64,000 nt of DNA from RGIG4079 sp045646905 (GTDB lineage Bacteria > Bacteroidota > Bacteroidia > Bacteroidales > Muribaculaceae), in assembly GCA_045646905.1 (NCBI GenBank), contig JAZRLP010000029.1, positions 1 through 64,000 on the forward strand. The letters run 5' to 3'. The notes below the pieces were generated by a model, which saw only the letters and a list, made by a program, of their open reading frames with translations, did not search any database and was not told where the DNA came from. Within the stretch, counting starts at the first letter, position 1, and the number at the start of each line of letters is the position of its first letter. Made by a program: the position numbers and the translations under genes. Shown here piece after piece: positions 34,142 through 42,405 of the stretch.

Positions 34142-36154
34142 TTACCAAATAACCACTCGTTCAGTTGCAGGTCTAAACATCTTATCGCCTTCTTTTACTC
34201 CAAATGCTTTGAAGAATTCTTCAAGGTTGGGTAATGTGCCATTTACGCGCCAACGACCAAGTGAATGTGGGTCGGTTTTTGTGCGAGAAAGTATTTCTTC
34301 ATCGCGAATGTTGCCTGCCCACACATTAGCATATGCGAGATAGAAGCGTTGTTCGGGTGTGAATCCATCAATATCTTTGCGCTCTTTACCTTTGAGAGAG
34401 TTTTGATATGCAGTGTAAGAAACACGCAATCCTCCTTGGTCGGCAATATTTTCACCAAGAGTAAAGCGTCCGTTGGCATGAGTATCGCCATGAACTACAA
34501 TACTATCAAATTGAGCAACAAGTATGTCTGCTAATTTATTGAATGCTTCAGCATCTTCGGCTGTCCACCAATCTTTTAGGTTGCCATCTTTGTCAAATTG
34601 ACGACCTTGATCATCAAATCCATGAATCATTTCGTGTCCAATAACAACGCCAATTGCTCCATAGTTGAGGGCGTCATCGGCTTCTGGATCAAAGAATGGT
34701 GCTTGAAGGATACCTGCAGGGAAACATATTTCGTTTGAAAGAGGGCTGTAATAAGCATTAACTGTTTGAGGAGGCATATACCAACGAGTTTTATCTACGG
34801 GTTTGCCATAGTCAGCAAGACTAAAGTCAACATTGTGTTTAATTGCTGCTTTTACATTATCCCAATATGATTTTGTTGGGTCAATAGTTAATTTTGAATA
34901 GTCTCTCCATTTATCTGGGAACCCGATCTTAACTGTGAATGTTGATAGTTTTTCTTGTGCTTTAGCTTTTGTTGCATCGCTCATCCATGTGAGGTTGTTG
35001 ATGTGTTCGCCAAGTGCAACTTTAAGATTTCCAACAAGTTCATGCATTTTGTCTTTAGATGATTGAGGGAAGTGCTTTTCAACATAGAGTTGTCCCACTG
35101 CTTCGCCAAGCATGTTATTAGGAATACTCAAAGCTCGTTTCCAGCGAGGTTGTATTTGTTGCACGCCAGAGATAACTTTTGAAAGTTCAAATTTTGCATT
35201 GATAAAATCATCGCTAAGGAAGTTTGCCGCCGATGAAATGTATCCTGCTACGATATAGTCTTGTATTGCTTGAATATCTTCATTCTTGAGGATATTGTCA
35301 ACAGCAGTTAGAGATTTAGGTTGCCCTATAATTACTGTGTCAACTTCTAATCCTTGTTTTTGGAAGTAGCGTTTGAGGTCAATATTGGGGTATTGTTTGG
35401 CAATATTGTCAATTGTCATTGGGTTATAACTAGCCATTGGGTCGCGTAATTCTTCACGAGTCATAGCAGCTTCTGCCAATGCCGTTTCGATTTTCATTAC
35501 ATTGTCAACTACTCTTTGTTGAGCAGCATCGTCATATCCTACTAGGCGAGTAATTGTTTTAATATATGTTTTGTAAGCTTCGCGTATCGCGTTTGTATTT
35601 TCGCTATTCTCAATATAGTAGTCTCTGTCTCCAAGACCAAGACCGCCTTGTTGCCAGTACATTGTATTCATGTTTGAATTCATCATGTCGGCATCAACAC
35701 CTGTGCCAAAGAACGCATCTACGCCTATCATAGTGGCCATGAGGTCAATAATGTCTTCGCGTTTTGTGTTTTTGATTGTTTCGATGTCTTTCATGATAGG
35801 GGTAGCACCTTCTTTATTAAGGCGAACGCTATCCATACCTAACGCATATAAATCGCCAATTTGTTGTGCAGCCGATCCTTTTTTTGCATTTTTTGAATCA
35901 AGACTTGTAACAAGGGCTTTTACTTGTTCGCGGGTGTTTTCTCCGAGTTGGTCAAAAGTCCCAAAACGAGAATACTCTGGTTTCAATGGGTTGGCTTTCA
36001 TCCAGCCACCACATGCATACTCATAGAAATCTTCTTGTGGAGCAACTGAATCATTAAGATTTGCTTTGTCCACTCCTTTAGGTGATTTAGTTGTGCACAT
36101 TGTTATCGTTGATGCAAAAGCGATAGACAAAACTGCATAAGTTAATTTCTTCAT
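34142..36154 (-). CDS. M13 family zinc metallopeptidase (neprilysin/PepO-like), exported
   Basis: A 670-residue protein. A signal peptide ends near Cys20 (STITMC), which may be a loose lipobox. The M13 N-terminal helical domain spans about 40-430; the catalytic domain has the zinc motif HEMIH at 507-511 with Glu508 as catalytic base, and ENIADQGG with third ligand Glu568. NAYYSPLSNEICFPAGIL is the conserved substrate-binding stretch, and the C-terminal CxxW is replaced by RVVIW. It degrades oligopeptides outside the inner membrane. It follows the ABC-F gene after 17 bases and is probably in the same transcript. Confidence 0.93.
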   Translation of the reverse strand: MKKLTYAVLSIAFASTITMCTTKSPKGVDKANLNDSVAPQEDFYEYACGGWMKANPLKPEYSRFGTFDQLGENTREQVKALVTSLDSKNAKKGSAAQQIGDLYALGMDSVRLNKEGATPIMKDIETIKNTKREDIIDLMATMIGVDAFFGTGVDADMMNSNMNTMYWQQGGLGLGDRDYYIENSENTNAIREAYKTYIKTITRLVGYDDAAQQRVVDNVMKIETALAEAAMTREELRDPMASYNPMTIDNIAKQYPNIDLKRYFQKQGLEVDTVIIGQPKSLTAVDNILKNEDIQAIQDYIVAGYISSAANFLSDDFINAKFELSKVISGVQQIQPRWKRALSIPNNMLGEAVGQLYVEKHFPQSSKDKMHELVGNLKVALGEHINNLTWMSDATKAKAQEKLSTFTVKIGFPDKWRDYSKLTIDPTKSYWDNVKAAIKHNVDFSLADYGKPVDKTRWYMPPQTVNAYYSPLSNEICFPAGILQAPFFDPEADDALNYGAIGVVIGHEMIHGFDDQGRQFDKDGNLKDWWTAEDAEAFNKLADILVAQFDSIVVHGDTHANGRFTLGENIADQGGLRVSYTAYQNSLKGKERKDIDGFTPEQRFYLAYANVWAGNIRDEEILSRTKTDPHSLGRWRVNGTLPNLEEFFKAFGVKEGDKMFRPATERVVIW

Positions 36155-36171
36155 TTTGTCATTGTTTTTAA

Positions 36172-38142
36172 TTAGTTATTATATTTTGATTTAATTTCGT
36201 CAAGTTCCATTGATGCTAGTTCCCACAAGCTCATTGCATTTTCAAGTTGTTTGTTTTTTGATGCGTGGTGATTGAATATTTCAGAGTCAACTTCGCCTGA
36301 TGCGATTTTTGCCTCAATTTCGGCAATTTCTTTTTCGATATTGCTTATTTCGGCCTCGGCATCTTTAATTTTTTTCTCGGCGCGTTTAATTGCTTTCTCG
36401 CGTTCGCGTTGTTCAGCATAACTCAATTTTGTTGGAGATAGAGTGGGGGATTGCCCTGAAGGAGGTGCTGCCAAACTTTTTTTGATTTCATCATTAGATA
36501 CAGGCTTTTGAGCAATCTCGAGCTCGGCGAGCGATGCGATTTTTTTCTTTTCAAGAAATTCATAAATTCCCCCAAGGCATTCCTTAACCTTGCCTCCACC
36601 AAATTCATACACTTTCTCAACTAATCCGTCAAGGAATTCACGGTCGTGAGAAACTACAATAACTGTGCCATTAAAATCCTTAATTGCTTGTTTAAGAATA
36701 TCTTTAGTGCGCATATCAAGGTGGTTGGTAGGCTCGTCAAGTATAAGGAGATTTACTGGTTCAAGCAATAAGCGTATCATTGCCAATCGAGTTTTCTCTC
36801 CTCCTGATAATACCTTTACTTTTTTGTCAGAAGCCTCTCCACCAAACATGAAAGCTCCGAGTATATCGCGTATTTTTGTGCGAATGTCTCCAACCGCAAC
36901 TCTGTCAATCGTATCAAATACTGAAATTTTTCCGTCAAGAAGTTGGGCTTGATTTTGAGCAAAATATCCAATTTTTACATTGTGGCCTATCTTCAATTCT
37001 CCGGTAAAGGGGATTTCATTCATAATACATTTCACCAAAGTAGATTTTCCCTCGCCATTTTTCCCTACAAAGGCAACTTTTTCGCCTCTTTTAATGGTGA
37101 ATGTTGCATTGTCAAAAACCTGATGCTCGCCATATCTTTTGCCAACATTATCGGCGATTATAGGGTAATCGCCCGAGCGTGGTGCAGGAGGAAATTTGAG
37201 GTTGAGGTGCGATGTGTCAACCTCATCAACTTCTATTCGGTCTATTTTTGCGAGTTGTTTTATGCGACTTTGCACTTGCACTGCTTTTGTTGCTTTATAC
37301 CTAAATCGTTCAATGAAATCTTCGGTTTCTTGAATCTGTTTTTGTTGATTTTGATATGCGCGCATTTGTTGCTCAATGCGTTCTTGGTGTAGAATCACAT
37401 ATTTAGAATAATTTACTGCATAATCATAAATTTTACCTAGAGAGATTTCGATTGTGCGATTGGTTACATTGTCAATAAATGCGCGGTCGTGAGAAACTAA
37501 TACGACAGCATTGGCTTTGGTAATGAGAAGGTTTTCAAGCCATTGAATTGATTCGATATCAAGGTGGTTAGTGGGCTCATCAAGAAGTAGAACATCGGGA
37601 TGGGTGAGAAGTAATTTTGCGAGTTCTATTCTCATGCGCCATCCTCCACTAAATTCAGCAGTAGGACGATTAAAGTCTTCTCGCTTAAACCCTAATCCTA
37701 TAAGCGTGCGCTCCATCTCGGCTTCTTTGTTCTCGCTTTCCTCTATGGCGATATGTTCGTTTAAGAGGGTTAGGCGGTCAATGAGATTTTGGTATTCTTT
37801 ACTTTCGTAGTCGGTGCGTTGTTGTAACTCTGTGTTAATGCTGTTGAGCTGTTGATGCATTTCATCAATATGCGAGAATGCTTTGCTCACTTCTTCTACT
37901 ACAGTCAGAGTGTCATTAAGCTCCATTTGTTGAGGAAGGTAGCTTATGGTAATGTCGTTTGGTTTAGCCACGCATCCCGATGTAGGATTTTGTAACCCAG
38001 CAATTATTTTGAGCATGGTTGATTTCCCTGCTCCATTTTTGCCCACAAGAGCTATTTTGTCTTTCTTGTTGATGACATAGTTGATGTTGTCAAACAAAGA
38101 CTTTGCGCTAAATTCTACCGATAAGTTTTGTATTGATATCAT
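36172..38142 (-). CDS. ABC-F family ATPase (Uup/EttA-like)
   Basis: A 656-residue cytosolic protein with two ATP-binding cassettes and no membrane segments. Cassette 1: Walker A GKNGAGKSTML, signature FSGGWRMRIELAKLL, Walker B VLLLDEPTNHLD. Cassette 2: Walker A GKNGEGKSTLV, signature LSGGEKTRLAMIRLL, Walker B LLILDEPTNHLD. The linker between them is charged and helical, and the C-terminal part (about 560-656) is a coiled coil with many Lys and Glu. ABC-F proteins act on ribosomes, in translation control or drug protection; nothing here marks a resistance subtype. It has a good promoter at 38170-38201. Confidence 0.93.
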   Translation of the reverse strand: MISIQNLSVEFSAKSLFDNINYVINKKDKIALVGKNGAGKSTMLKIIAGLQNPTSGCVAKPNDITISYLPQQMELNDTLTVVEEVSKAFSHIDEMHQQLNSINTELQQRTDYESKEYQNLIDRLTLLNEHIAIEESENKEAEMERTLIGLGFKREDFNRPTAEFSGGWRMRIELAKLLLTHPDVLLLDEPTNHLDIESIQWLENLLITKANAVVLVSHDRAFIDNVTNRTIEISLGKIYDYAVNYSKYVILHQERIEQQMRAYQNQQKQIQETEDFIERFRYKATKAVQVQSRIKQLAKIDRIEVDEVDTSHLNLKFPPAPRSGDYPIIADNVGKRYGEHQVFDNATFTIKRGEKVAFVGKNGEGKSTLVKCIMNEIPFTGELKIGHNVKIGYFAQNQAQLLDGKISVFDTIDRVAVGDIRTKIRDILGAFMFGGEASDKKVKVLSGGEKTRLAMIRLLLEPVNLLILDEPTNHLDMRTKDILKQAIKDFNGTVIVVSHDREFLDGLVEKVYEFGGGKVKECLGGIYEFLEKKKIASLAELEIAQKPVSNDEIKKSLAAPPSGQSPTLSPTKLSYAEQREREKAIKRAEKKIKDAEAEISNIEKEIAEIEAKIASGEVDSEIFNHHASKNKQLENAMSLWELASMELDEIKSKYNN

Positions 38143-38169
38143 TTATTGAGTTGCATAATTTATCTTATG

Positions 38170-38201
38170 CAAAGTTAGCAAGATTGTTTACTATTTACAA
38201 A
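38170..38201 (-). promoter_or_regulatory. Promoter of ABC-F gene
   Basis: Minus strand -33 TTTG (38201-38198), 20-base spacer, -7 TAACTTTG (38177-38170). The -33 element abuts the T-run of the rpsP terminator at 38206-38232, so transcription restarts right after it. Confidence 0.7.
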
Positions 38202-38202
38202 T

Positions 38203-38232
38203 AAAAAAGGATGTCGATTTACGACATCCTTT
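38203..38232 (-). terminator. Terminator of rpsP
   Basis: AAAGGATGTCG (38206-38216) pairs with CGACATCCTTT (38222-38232), loop ATTTA. On the minus strand it is followed by TTTTTTAT. Confidence 0.82.
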
Positions 38233-38257
38233 ATAGATTTTGAAAATTCTGTGCGAA

Positions 38258-38794
38258 TTATTCAGCGCTTTCAGCTGTTTCTTCTGTAGCAGCTTCTTCA
38301 GCAGGAGCTTCAGCTTCGGCAGCGGCAGCAGCAAGTTCAGCTTTTTTCTTTGCAACTTCTTCTGCTTTTGCTTTGTTTTTAGCTTGCTCATCTTCAAGGC
38401 GTTGTTTAGCATCGCTTGCTTTTTTGCTAGCTAAATCTGACTTGATAGCTTCTGTTGCAGCAGTTTTTTTGCTTTTCCAAGCGTCAAAGCGACGTTGAGC
38501 TTCTGCTTCATCAAAAGCACCTTTTTTTACACCACCTTGGAGGTGTTTCATCAAAAGTACACCTTCGCTAGAAAGGATTGTACGCACTGTGTCGGTGGGT
38601 TGAGCACCGCAGTTTACCCAATACAAAGCTCGTTCGAAATTCAATGTTATTGTAGCAGGATTAGTGTTAGGATTATAAGAACCTATCCTTTCAATAAATT
38701 TACCATCTCGTGGTGCTCTGCTATCGGCGATCACAATAGGATAAAACGCATAGTTTTTGCGACCATGACGTTGTAATCTGATTTTAGTTGCCAT
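38258..38794 (-). CDS. rpsP: 30S ribosomal protein S16 with long C-terminal tail
   Basis: A 178-residue protein. The first about 85 residues are S16: ATKIRLQRHGRKNYAFYPIV, DGKFIERIGSYNPN, and YWVNCGAQPTDTVRTIL. The remaining about 90 residues are an extension of Ala, Glu and Lys (for example KAEEVAKKKAELAAAAAEAE), ending TAESAE. E. coli S16 is 82 residues; extended versions occur in Bacteroidota. The tail is acidic and basic in blocks, probably helical or disordered, and could reach rRNA or other partners on the ribosome surface. It is transcribed alone, with clean promoter and terminator. Confidence 0.95.
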   Translation of the reverse strand: MATKIRLQRHGRKNYAFYPIVIADSRAPRDGKFIERIGSYNPNTNPATITLNFERALYWVNCGAQPTDTVRTILSSEGVLLMKHLQGGVKKGAFDEAEAQRRFDAWKSKKTAATEAIKSDLASKKASDAKQRLEDEQAKNKAKAEEVAKKKAELAAAAAEAEAPAEEAATEETAESAE

Positions 38795-38840
38795 TTAAAT
38801 AAAAAATTAAAAATTTGGTTTTGTATTGATTTTGCGACTG

Positions 38841-38871
38841 CAAAGGTACACAAAATATATTGTTCTACAAA
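38841..38871 (-). promoter_or_regulatory. Promoter of rpsP
   Basis: Minus strand -33 TTTG (38871-38868), exact 19-base spacer, -7 TACCTTTG (38848-38841). The leader is about 47 bases to the ATG at 38794. Confidence 0.8.
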
Positions 38872-39037
38872 ATATTATTGTTCTTATTTTTAGTTTGAAA
38901 ATAATTGAACCTCTTAAAAAAGCATTTATTGCCAAAAAAAACTGTTTGAAATATTTTATCAGATAGTTATTGTTAGCATTTTTGTCGTAATCACATAGTG
39001 AACTATGACATTCGGCAAGTATTGATTAAAGTCAATA

Positions 39038-39775
39038 CTAATCACAAAATTCTTGTTCTGCAATTGCTATCGATTCAATCTTGCCAATATCGTGCCATTG
39101 GTAGTCTTCGCAAGGTGTATATCCCATTATTTTTAACTCATCACACTTGTCGATATAGAATGGAGTAATAGAAAATTTTGGCTCGATGCTATATTCTTTG
39201 AGTTTGTCAAATATCGTAGGTGACACAATGTGTACTCCGCCAAAAGCCCGAAGTTTATCGGTTTCATTTGCTACATAATTAGTAGGCTTTACCTCGCCTG
39301 TTGATATATTGGTCCATCCACGCAGTTGGTTTGCTTTATCAATGTAAAAATATCGAGCAGTTTTGCGGTCGGCAACTAATAGTGTTGCATCGGCATTGTT
39401 GTCGATATGTTGTTTTACCATTTTGTGCAAGTCAAAGTCAGTGAGGATATCGGCGTTGTGAATTATGATAGGTTCATTCCCATCAAGCCATTGTTGTACC
39501 TTGAGTATACCTCCACCAGTATCAAGCAATAAGTCGCGTTCATCGCTGATGTGTATTGTTATACCAAAGTTGTTGTTTTGTTTAACAAAATCAATGATTT
39601 TTTCTCCAAAGTGATGGATGTTTATCACGATTTCGTTAATGCCGTGTGATTTAAGGCGATTTATCACACGCTCAAGCATTGCTGTACCGCCTACTTCAAC
39701 AAGTGCCTTGGGACGATCGTTGGTTAATGGTCGTAGTCGAGTACCGAGCCCTGCAGCAAAAATCATTGCTTTCAT
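39038..39775 (-). CDS. murU: MurU-like sugar-1-phosphate nucleotidyltransferase
   Basis: A 245-residue protein of the NTP transferase family. MKAMIFAAGLGTRLRPLTND, then RPKALVEVGG, supplies the nucleotide loop and signature Lys. INEIVINIHHFGEKIIDFV and LLLDTGGGILKV follow the MurU pattern (MurNAc-1-phosphate uridylyltransferase of the recycling pathway), and HNADILTDFD carries a metal-binding Asp. Other sugars are possible; the assignment leans on the upstream AmgK-like kinase, eight bases away. It would form UDP-MurNAc from salvaged MurNAc-1-phosphate, bypassing de novo synthesis. Confidence 0.75.
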   Translation of the reverse strand: MKAMIFAAGLGTRLRPLTNDRPKALVEVGGTAMLERVINRLKSHGINEIVINIHHFGEKIIDFVKQNNNFGITIHISDERDLLLDTGGGILKVQQWLDGNEPIIIHNADILTDFDLHKMVKQHIDNNADATLLVADRKTARYFYIDKANQLRGWTNISTGEVKPTNYVANETDKLRAFGGVHIVSPTIFDKLKEYSIEPKFSITPFYIDKCDELKIMGYTPCEDYQWHDIGKIESIAIAEQEFCD

Positions 39776-39783
39776 GGTAAAAC

Positions 39784-41214
39784 TTATCGCGTTGTGTTGA
39801 ATGTTTGTTCGATATTTTGTTCGCGATGTACTAATTCAACTTTTACATTGAATTTCTTATTGATATGCTCGGCCATGTGTTGTGCACTATATACCGAGCG
39901 GTGTTGGCCACCTGTACAGCCAAAACAAATCATCAAGTTGGTAAATCCTCGTTCAATATATCGTTTTACTGTAGAATCAACAAGGGCATAAGCGTGGTCA
40001 AGGAATGTCAAAATTTCACCATCATCTTCAAGGAATTGGATAACTTGTTGATCAAGTCCGGTGAATGGTTTATATCGTTCGTATTTCCCGGGGTTGTTTA
40101 CTGCACGGCAGTCAAACACATATCCACCACCATTGCCCGATGCGTCATTGGGTATGCCTTTTTTATATGCAAAACTCATAACTTTTACTGTTAGAGTGTG
40201 TTTTTGTAAATCGTCGCTAAATTGTTTCATTTCACATAATTCTTTGAGTATTTTACTCAAATAGGGGTATTCGGGATATGGCTCTTGTAGAAGGGTTCGC
40301 AAGTTGGCCACGGCATATGGAACACTTTGCATAAAGTGTGGTTTCTTTTCGAAATATCCACGGAAACCATATGCCCCTAAAACTTGTAGGGTGCGGAACA
40401 ATACAAAGTGTCGTAATTGCTCGTGGAAATATTGTGGATCAACAGGTTTATATTTGCGTAGTGCATCAATATATTCATTGATTAACTCGTTTCGTAAACT
40501 ATCGGGCATATTGGCTTTTGCTTGCCATAGGAACGATGCTACATCATAGTAGAATGGTCCTTTGCGACCACCTTGGAAATCGATAAACCATGGTTCATTA
40601 TCAACAAGCATCACATTGCGTGATTGAAAATCGCGATACATAAATGTGCTTGATTGGCTACGCATTAATACTTCGCTCATTGTTTGGAAATCATCTTCCA
40701 ATTTGTCTTCTTGAAATTCTAATCCAGTTGCTTTGAGGAAGCAATATTTGAAATAGTTGAGATCCCACATTATTGTGCGAGTGTCAAACTCGGCAAGGGG
40801 ATAGCATTTGTTAAAATCAAGGCCTACTGCTCCTGCAAATTGAACATCGGGAAGCATGCGTATGGTTTTTATCAACAATTCTTTCTCTTCGTTGCTGAAC
40901 GATCGTGTAAGACGGCCTTTCTCGATTGCTTTGAATAGAATGTCGTCACCCAAGTCTTCTTGTATGTATGCCATATTGTCGTCGGCAACAGCGAGAACTC
41001 GTGGCACTGGTAGATTTTTATCTTTGAAGTGATTGGCTAAATATATAAACGATTCATTCTCTTCTTTGCATGTACCAAGAACGCCAATAATTGATTCTTT
41101 GCCTAATAGTCGATAATATCGACGATTGGATCCTGATGCGGGTAGTTCGATTATTTCGGTAGGCTCTGAACCTATTACTTGGGTATATAATTGTGATAAA
41201 ATGGTTGAGTTCAT
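39784..41214 (-). CDS. AmgK-like sugar kinase fused to RapZ C-terminal domain
   Basis: A 476-residue protein from the ATG at 41214. Upstream frame to 41259 is unlikely, because the -7 box at 41237-41244 falls inside it. Residues about 1-325 are an APH/AmgK-like kinase: SGSNRRYYRL phosphate loop, MYRDFQSRNVML catalytic loop and WFIDFQGGRKGPFYYDVA for the metal site. Residues about 340-476 match the C-terminal RapZ domain: VKVMSFAYKKGIPNDAS, VFDCRAVNNPG, FTGLD and CFGCTGGQHRSVYSA. AmgK phosphorylates MurNAc at the anomeric position. In E. coli the RapZ domain binds GlcN6P and RNA. The RapZ N-terminal NTPase domain is absent, so this is a fusion, not RapZ. It pairs with the MurU-like gene. Confidence 0.82.
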   Translation of the reverse strand: MNSTILSQLYTQVIGSEPTEIIELPASGSNRRYYRLLGKESIIGVLGTCKEENESFIYLANHFKDKNLPVPRVLAVADDNMAYIQEDLGDDILFKAIEKGRLTRSFSNEEKELLIKTIRMLPDVQFAGAVGLDFNKCYPLAEFDTRTIMWDLNYFKYCFLKATGLEFQEDKLEDDFQTMSEVLMRSQSSTFMYRDFQSRNVMLVDNEPWFIDFQGGRKGPFYYDVASFLWQAKANMPDSLRNELINEYIDALRKYKPVDPQYFHEQLRHFVLFRTLQVLGAYGFRGYFEKKPHFMQSVPYAVANLRTLLQEPYPEYPYLSKILKELCEMKQFSDDLQKHTLTVKVMSFAYKKGIPNDASGNGGGYVFDCRAVNNPGKYERYKPFTGLDQQVIQFLEDDGEILTFLDHAYALVDSTVKRYIERGFTNLMICFGCTGGQHRSVYSAQHMAEHINKKFNVKVELVHREQNIEQTFNTTR

Positions 41215-41236
41215 AATAATTATAATTTTATTACTG

Positions 41237-41244
41237 CAAAGATA
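41237..41244 (-). promoter_or_regulatory. -7 box for kinase-RapZ / murU-like operon
   Basis: TATCTTTG on the minus strand, 22 bases before the preferred ATG at 41214. The closest TTTG is at a 25-base spacing (41273-41270), longer than usual. Confidence 0.5.
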
Positions 41245-41337
41245 GTTGATTATTTTCATTATTAAGGTACAAATAAGAAATTTTGATATTCATTGACTTA
41301 TATAATGTAAAATGTCGATGATATTTTTTTGCTTTAG

Positions 41338-41370
41338 TTGATTTTATAATGCTTAAATATCGTATCTTTG
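41338..41370 (+). promoter_or_regulatory. Promoter of Yip1-family gene and smpB
   Basis: -33 TTG (41338-41340), 22-base spacer, -7 TATCTTTG (41363-41370); 16 bases to the ATG. Confidence 0.6.
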
Positions 41371-41386
41371 TAGAAAATATTATAAA

Positions 41387-41935
41387 ATGCTTAAATTCTT
41401 AAAAAATATATTCCAATTAATACTTTCTCCTGGAAATGGGTGGGAAGATATTTCACACGATGGAGAAGATCCCAAGGTATTAGCGGCAAAAGGATTGTAT
41501 CCTATTATTGGTTTTGCATCAATTATGGCTTTCGCTCAATTCTTTTATAATGAAGAATTGAGTTTGGTTATATTGCTTCAACGCGCAATAATTATTTTCG
41601 TGCAATTTTTTGTTACATATTTTATCGCATCTTTGGTATTTGCTTCATCACTACGGTTTTGGGTTGAGGGAACACCAAATGAAAAAAAATATTCTACGGT
41701 AATAATTTATTCATTAGCAATATTATCATTGATAAACGCAGTGCAAAGTTGTTTGCCCGTGGAGTTATCGTTGGTATATTTCCTTTATTTATATGTAGCA
41801 ATTGTTATATGGAAGGCTGCGAGATATTTGGCCGTTAAAGAGAAATTTGTGAGTTATTATGTTGTAATGGCTATTGTATCGATATTAGTCCCTCCATTTT
41901 TAATTGGATCTTTGTTTAGTTTAATAATAGGATAA
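41387..41935 (+). CDS. Yip1-family membrane protein
   Basis: A 182-residue inner-membrane protein with about five hydrophobic segments (roughly residues 35-55, 60-88, 103-122, 122-142 and 158-182). The N-terminus NIFQLILSPGNGWEDIS is the typical entry of bacterial Yip1-domain proteins (LSP-xxWxxI). Function of bacterial members is unknown. It precedes smpB by 11 bases and shares a promoter with it. Called from the N-terminal motif and topology. Confidence 0.75.
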   Translation: MLKFLKNIFQLILSPGNGWEDISHDGEDPKVLAAKGLYPIIGFASIMAFAQFFYNEELSLVILLQRAIIIFVQFFVTYFIASLVFASSLRFWVEGTPNEKKYSTVIIYSLAILSLINAVQSCLPVELSLVYFLYLYVAIVIWKAARYLAVKEKFVSYYVVMAIVSILVPPFLIGSLFSLIIG

Positions 41936-41946
41936 GTCGGTTTGAT

Positions 41947-42405
41947 ATGAAATTTAGTAAAGATGTAAATATTAAGAACAAACGAGCTACATTTGACTAC
42001 AATATATTAGAAACTTTTACGGCAGGAATCGTATTAACTGGCACAGAAATAAAGTCTATCAGACTGGGTAAAGCTGGGTTGACCGATACTTATTGCTATG
42101 TTACTAATGGCGAAGTGTGGGTGAAAAATATGTATATAGCCGAATATTTCTATGGCACATATAATAACCATGAGCAACGACGCGATCGCAAGTTATTGCT
42201 TAATCGTAAGGAAATTCGTCGTCTTGAGAAAGATGGCAAAGAAGCTGGGTTCACTATCGTTCCGTTAAAATTGTTTATTAATGAGCGAGGATTGGCTAAA
42301 TTGGTTATAGGTTTAGGCCGAGGTAAGAAAGAATATGATAAACGCCAGTCAATAAAAGAACGAGAAGATAAACGAGCAATGGCTCGAATGTTTGAAAAAG
42401 TTTAG
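41947..42405 (+). CDS. smpB: SsrA-binding protein SmpB
   Basis: A 152-residue RNA-binding protein that carries tmRNA to stalled ribosomes for trans-translation. NKRATFDYNILETFTAGIVL, TGTEIKSIRLGKAGLTDTY, and KLLLNRKEIRRLEK are typical, and the basic C-terminal tail DKRQSIKEREDKRAMARMF matches the part that enters the mRNA channel. The length is normal. The 3' end overlaps the convergent methyltransferase gene by four bases. tmRNA itself is not recognised in the window. Confidence 0.96.
   Translation: MKFSKDVNIKNKRATFDYNILETFTAGIVLTGTEIKSIRLGKAGLTDTYCYVTNGEVWVKNMYIAEYFYGTYNNHEQRRDRKLLLNRKEIRRLEKDGKEAGFTIVPLKLFINERGLAKLVIGLGRGKKEYDKRQSIKEREDKRAMARMFEKV

Noticed and set aside
36943..37392. A 149-residue plus-strand frame
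   Set aside because: Antisense to the ABC-F gene between its two cassettes; Phe/Cys-rich composition is the complement of Lys/Glu-rich coding sequence.
38985..39040. Small inverted repeats (CATAGT/ACTATG near 38996-39009 and AGTATTGA/TCAATACT near 39018-39039) as terminators
   Set aside because: They have no T-run in the direction of transcription of the murU-like gene, so termination here is not supported.
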